Of a DNA stretch of 10,134 bases, positions 6,812 to 10,134 are shown piece after piece. Origin of the DNA: Gammaproteobacteria bacterium (GTDB taxonomy: Bacteria; Pseudomonadota; Gammaproteobacteria; PS1; Pseudothioglobaceae); NCBI GenBank assembly GCA_024280535.1, contig JAJRPY010000106.1, forward strand, positions 1-10,134, given 5' to 3'. Numbering within the stretch: the first letter of the stretch is position 1; each line of letters opens with the position of its first letter. The position numbers were made by a program, and so were the translations under genes. Below the pieces are notes generated by a model. The model made no database searches. It had not been told where the DNA came from and saw nothing but the letters and a program-made list of their open reading frames with translations.

Positions 6812-6906
6812 CACTTTATTTTAAAAAGTAATGTTTATATAGCCTACTATCTAAAAATTTTTTTGATTATTTTGTCGCGTAAAGTTTTTTGATTGAGAAT
6901 TTATTT

Positions 6907-7137
6907 TTAAAGTCTGTAAAGTTCGATTTTCTTCTTCAGCGTGCCACGATTAATGCCCAGTACGCGTGCGGCCTCGCTTTGATTGTTATCAACCAAATCC
7001 AAAACAAATTTAATAACAATGAGATCCACCTCGTTGGCAACCATTTTATATACGCCAGAGGCCTGTTCACCATCAAGTTGTTTGAAATAACGAGACAGTT
7101 TTGTGTTGATACAAGTGGGTAAATCCGTTGCGCTCAT
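6907..7137 (-). CDS. fis: Fis-family nucleoid protein, short form
   Basis: A small DNA-bending nucleoid protein that in E. coli activates rRNA and tRNA promoters and assists site-specific inversion. At 76 aa it is shorter than E. coli Fis (98). The C-terminal helix-turn-helix is well conserved: NNQSEAARVLGINRGTLKKK (51-70), compared with NQTRAALMMGINRGTLRKK in E. coli. Residues 11-50 align with the dimer helices (LSRYFKQLDGE, then VANEVDLIVIKFVLD). The missing part is the N-terminal beta-hairpin arm that in E. coli contacts DNA invertases, so DNA binding should be kept and invertase activation probably lost. The ATG overlaps the dusB stop by four bases (ATGA, 7134-7137), which supports this start and the classic dusB-fis operon. 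No clear terminator follows within 6840-6906. Confidence 0.93.
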   Translation of the reverse strand: MSATDLPTCINTKLSRYFKQLDGEQASGVYKMVANEVDLIVIKFVLDLVDNNQSEAARVLGINRGTLKKKIELYRL

Positions 7138-8108
7138 AGTTGGTTTAAATAGTCCTTTAAAAGGTTAAATTGCTGTTGACGTTCAGTTGTTTTGTTAATG
7201 GTTTTCCAAAATGGCTGGACATGATTTTTATCAAGGTGTATAGCATACCAAAAAATGTGCTTCCTGGCGAGCCTCAATCCCAAAAAATCACCATAAAATT
7301 GATAAATTTGTTGGATATGTTGAAGAATGGTGGATTTTTTTACTTCAAGGGGTGTGGGCTCAATGATATTTCCTGTTGTTAGGTAGTGGTTAATTTCGGC
7401 AAAAATCCAAGGATTGCCCTGAGTAGCACGCCCAATCATCACCCCAGAGGCATGGGTATGTTCAAGCACTTGCTGGGCTTTTTGGGCACTGGTGATGTCG
7501 CCATTGGCAATCACGGGAATGTCCACTTGGCTAACCACTGTTTTAATGGTGTCGTATTCAGCCATGCCGTTGTATTTATCGGCTTTTGTGCGCCCATGGA
7601 TGCTTAGCATTTGGATGCCAGCTTGTTGTGCAATTTGTGCGATGTTGGGGGCGTTTTTGTTGTCAACGTTCCAACCCGTACGCATTTTGAGTGTAACGGG
7701 AATGTTTACCGCATTAACAACAGACTCTAAAATATCCTTAACCAGTTTTGGGTCTTGCATTAGTGCTGATCCAGCGGCTTTGTTGCAGACTTTTTTGGCA
7801 GGGCAACCCATGTTAATATCAATAATATCAGCGCCGTATTCGACGGCTTTTTGCGCAGAAATGGCCAATTCTTGCGCGCCTGATCCAGCAATTTGGATGC
7901 TGATTGGTGCGGATTCGCCCTCAAAGTTTAGTCGATATTTTGATTTATTGGTGTTGAGTAAATGCGCTTGTATGACCACCATTTCTGAGGTAGTCAGCCC
8001 AGCACCAAGGGATTTGCATAGTATTCTAAAGGGTTTGTCGCTGGTACCGGCCATGGGGGCTAATAAGACAGATGAATTAAGTGAGTAGGGGCCGATTTGA
8101 ATTGACAC
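7134..8108 (-). CDS. dusB: tRNA-dihydrouridine synthase B
   Basis: An FMN enzyme that reduces uridine to dihydrouridine in the tRNA D-loop (U17 in E. coli) using NADPH. It has 324 aa against 321 in E. coli. A TIM barrel is indicated by LLAPMAGTSDKPFR (15-28), GAGLTTSEMV (35-44), IDINMGCPAKKV (96-107) with the catalytic Cys102, AGSAL (112-116), LKMRTGW (140-146), the FMN-phosphate region IHGRTKADKYNG (170-181), VIANGDI (199-205) and MIGRATQGNPW (224-234). The start is GTG at 8108; the protein then begins MSIQIGPYSL, which aligns with E. coli MRIGQYQL, and no ATG is available nearby. No clear ribosome site precedes it. The gene starts 9 bases after the def stop, so coupling is likely. Dus with fis downstream is the standard gammaproteobacterial pair. 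All key residues are present. Confidence 0.96.
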   Translation of the reverse strand: MSIQIGPYSLNSSVLLAPMAGTSDKPFRILCKSLGAGLTTSEMVVIQAHLLNTNKSKYRLNFEGESAPISIQIAGSGAQELAISAQKAVEYGADIIDINMGCPAKKVCNKAAGSALMQDPKLVKDILESVVNAVNIPVTLKMRTGWNVDNKNAPNIAQIAQQAGIQMLSIHGRTKADKYNGMAEYDTIKTVVSQVDIPVIANGDITSAQKAQQVLEHTHASGVMIGRATQGNPWIFAEINHYLTTGNIIEPTPLEVKKSTILQHIQQIYQFYGDFLGLRLARKHIFWYAIHLDKNHVQPFWKTINKTTERQQQFNLLKDYLNQL

Positions 8109-8117
8109 GATATGATT

Positions 8118-8609
8118 TTATTGTTGGGCTTTGCGAGTTTTTTCAAGTAGGCGTCGTTGTTTCAGTTTAGACAAATGGTCAACAAATAAAATACCATCCA
8201 AGTGATCAATTTCATGCTGAATGCACACCCCTAATAATTCTTGCGCTTCCAGTTCAAACGCTTTGCCATGCTGGTCTAAGGCCTTAACCTTGATATGATT
8301 GGCACGCGTGACGCATTCGTAATAATTGGGCACAGATAAGCAGCCTTCGCTCCATTCAAGCTCGCCATCTTTTTCAATGATGTGTGGATTAATCAGGCAG
8401 AGTGGTTGGGATTTGTCATCCGATGTGTCAATCACAATAAGGCGAATGTGGCAATTGACTTGGGTCGCTGCCAAGCCAATACCGGGTGCCTCGTACATGG
8501 TTTCAAACATATCTTTAACCAAACTGCGGATGCTGTCGTCAACTTTGGCAATGGGGGCAGCCTTGATGCGAAGACGTTTATCGGGGTAATGTAAAATGGG
8601 TAGTAGCAT
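8118..8609 (-). CDS. def: Peptide deformylase
   Basis: Removes the formyl group from the first methionine of new proteins at the ribosome, an essential metalloprotease step in bacteria. It has 163 aa against 169 in E. coli. All three signature motifs are present: GIGLAATQ (43-50), EGCLSVP (88-94) with metal ligand Cys90, and QHEIDHLDG (131-139) with His132, His136 and the catalytic Glu133. The N-terminus [12 protein letters not shown] (3-14) is typical. The more usual partner fmt is not adjacent. Instead def sits between nadB (2-base gap) and dusB (9-base gap) on the same strand. The ATG at 8609 has only a poor ribosome site, consistent with translation coupled to nadB. Nothing is missing. 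Confidence 0.96.
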   Translation of the reverse strand: MLLPILHYPDKRLRIKAAPIAKVDDSIRSLVKDMFETMYEAPGIGLAATQVNCHIRLIVIDTSDDKSQPLCLINPHIIEKDGELEWSEGCLSVPNYYECVTRANHIKVKALDQHGKAFELEAQELLGVCIQHEIDHLDGILFVDHLSKLKQRRLLEKTRKAQQ

Positions 8610-8611
8610 GC

Positions 8612-10134
8612 TTATATTATAGTATTTTTTGCAGTGTTAGATTGCTTGGGATGGTCTTCATTGAAATGCAGCCCGCGACTTTCTGGTCTGGAAAGGGCTG
8701 ATTGGATAATGATTTTGGCAGTTTTGACCAAATTCCTTAGCTCGATTAAGTCGCTAGAAATCAAGTAGCGACGGTAATATTCATCCACTTCAGGCTCGAT
8801 TTGTTCAAGCCGGTGCTGGGCATAATTAAGCCGTCTATTAGATCGAACAATGCCGACAAAATTCCACATAATTGAGCGCACTTCGTCCCAGAGGTGAGAA
8901 ACAACTACTTTTTCTTTAGAGGCAGCTACTCTGGAGGCATCCCACGGATCAGATTGAAAATAGACAGAATTTAGCGTTTTTTGGTTAATATCATGGGCGC
9001 AAGACTTGGCAAATACGATACATTCTAAAAGTGAATTGCTAGCCATTCGATTGGCGCCGTGAACGCCGGTGTGTGCTACTTCGCCAACTGCGTATAAATT
9101 AGCAAGATTGGTTTGTCCACATAGGTTGGTGTCCACACCGCCGCAAGTGTAGTGCGCGGCAGGGACAACTGGGATGGATTGTTTGCTGATGTCAATGCCA
9201 AAAGTGTTGCATTTTTTGTAGATGGTGGGGAAGTGCTGTTTAATCCAGTTTGAATCTTTGAAAGAAATATCCAAATAAACACAATCAAAGCCACCAGATT
9301 TCATCTCTGAATCAATTGCCCGTGCCACCACATCTCTTGGGGCAAGTTCGGCGCGTGGGTCGTAGTGTTGCATAAATGTTTGCCCATTGGGAAGGTGTAA
9401 TTTGCCGCCTTCTCCGCGAATGGCCTCAGAGATTAAAAATGATTTTGCATGGGGGTGGTATAAGCAAGTGGGGTGAAATTGTGCAAATTCCATATTAACG
9501 ATGCGACAATTTGCACGGCTGGCCATGGCAATGCCATCACCTGTTGAGGTGTCTGGATTTGAAGTGTAGCGATATACTTTTGAGGCACCACCTGTGGCTA
9601 AAATGGTTTTATGGGCGACAAAACACTCAACTTGATGGCTGTGTTTATTAAAAATATAGGCACCTTGGCATTGTTCTTCGTGAATGAGAAAATCAATGGC
9701 AATATAGCCTTCAAATAGGGTGATGTTGTTGCGTTGTTTGATATTGTCCAGTAGGTTTATTTGAATCGATTGCCCAGTTTTATCAGCAACATGTGCCACT
9801 CTTCTATGCGTGTGTCCGCCTTCGGTGGTGAGGTGGTAATGATTATTATTTTTGGTAAAGGGAATGCCAAATTCTTCCAAAGAGGCAATGGCGGCGGGTG
9901 CGTTTTCGACCATATAATTGACTGCCACCTCATTGGCCAAACCTGCGGCAGTATTTAGGGTGTCTTGCACGTGGGCATCAAAGTTATCATGGGCATCAAG
10001 TACTGCGGATATGCCACCTTGGGCATAAAAAGAACTGCCTTCTAGCAAGGCATCCTTGGCAACTAAAGCGACAGATAGCTTGGGTGATAATTGCAAGGCA
10101 CTCATCAAACCAGCACTGCCTGTGCCAATAATTA
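8612..10134 (-). CDS. nadB: L-aspartate oxidase (5' end outside window)
   Basis: An FAD enzyme that oxidises L-aspartate to iminoaspartate, the first step of NAD synthesis from aspartate; the product goes to NadA. The frame runs off the window at the N-terminus. The first codons seen read IIGTGSAGL, the FAD-binding glycine motif, so only a few residues are missing; the frame's TTG at 10108 and the ATG just after it are internal. Motifs include [24 protein letters not shown] (close to HLTREGGHSHRR of E. coli), HPTCLYHP with [30 protein letters not shown], the second FAD-contact block [20 protein letters not shown], and RPESRGLHF near the end. This suits NadB rather than the related SdhA or FrdA. 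About 507 codons are visible. It ends with TAA two bases before the def start, so nadB leads the nadB-def-dusB-fis run. nadA and nadC are not in view. Confidence 0.96.
   Translation of the reverse strand, partial: IIGTGSAGLMSALQLSPKLSVALVAKDALLEGSSFYAQGGISAVLDAHDNFDAHVQDTLNTAAGLANEVAVNYMVENAPAAIASLEEFGIPFTKNNNHYHLTTEGGHTHRRVAHVADKTGQSIQINLLDNIKQRNNITLFEGYIAIDFLIHEEQCQGAYIFNKHSHQVECFVAHKTILATGGASKVYRYTSNPDTSTGDGIAMASRANCRIVNMEFAQFHPTCLYHPHAKSFLISEAIRGEGGKLHLPNGQTFMQHYDPRAELAPRDVVARAIDSEMKSGGFDCVYLDISFKDSNWIKQHFPTIYKKCNTFGIDISKQSIPVVPAAHYTCGGVDTNLCGQTNLANLYAVGEVAHTGVHGANRMASNSLLECIVFAKSCAHDINQKTLNSVYFQSDPWDASRVAASKEKVVVSHLWDEVRSIMWNFVGIVRSNRRLNYAQHRLEQIEPEVDEYYRRYLISSDLIELRNLVKTAKIIIQSALSRPESRGLHFNEDHPKQSNTAKNTII

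Noticed and set aside
6840..6906. A terminator for fis from the repeated AATCAAAAAA blocks
   Set aside because: These are direct, not inverted, repeats in AT-rich sequence, and no stable stem forms.
7492..8088. A 198-codon open frame on the plus strand
   Set aside because: It is antisense to dusB, whose protein has all family motifs; it has no ribosome site or recognisable product. The other plus-strand frames opposite def, fis, purH and nadB were rejected for the same reason.

Overview
The window looks like chromosome of a low-GC gammaproteobacterium. The support is a 6S RNA gene directly upstream of the 5-formyl-THF cyclo-ligase gene (the E. coli ssrS-ygfA arrangement), the dusB-fis pair with a four-base overlap, a DbpA-type helicase with its own RNA-binding tail, and purH close to fis. 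The AT-rich sequence and a periplasmic, possibly SoxW-like, double thioredoxin would suit a sulfur-oxidising SUP05/Thioglobus-type lineage or a related bivalve symbiont. That placement is inference, not something the sequence proves.

Left part, 1-2700. The window opens inside the last part of a type I restriction enzyme R subunit (hsdR, plus strand), the only defence gene seen. A gene-free gap of about 170 bp separates it from the convergent 5-formyl-THF cyclo-ligase gene (minus). A 6S RNA lies upstream of that gene on the same strand. Divergent from the 6S RNA is a secreted protein made of two thioredoxin-fold repeats, with a very strong ribosome binding site. The DEAD-box helicase dbpA follows on the plus strand and ends tail-to-tail with the next block.

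Right part, 4100-10134, is all on the minus strand. In transcription order it holds nadB (start outside the window), def, dusB, fis, an unlisted 55-codon gene with its own ribosome site and terminator, an unrecognised 145-aa gene overlapping purH by four bases, purH, and an unrecognised 137-aa gene. nadB-def-dusB-fis are packed with gaps of 2 and 9 bases and then a 4-base overlap, so they are probably one transcript. They join NAD synthesis, N-terminal deformylation of new proteins, tRNA dihydrouridine and a nucleoid protein.

In several gammaproteobacteria (Pseudomonas, for example) purH follows fis directly and purD follows purH. Here two small AT-rich unknown genes and an intrinsic terminator separate fis from purH, and an unknown 137-aa gene stands where purD would be. 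That inserted segment is the least explained part of the window. I see no CRISPR array, transposase, integrase, tRNA or rRNA.
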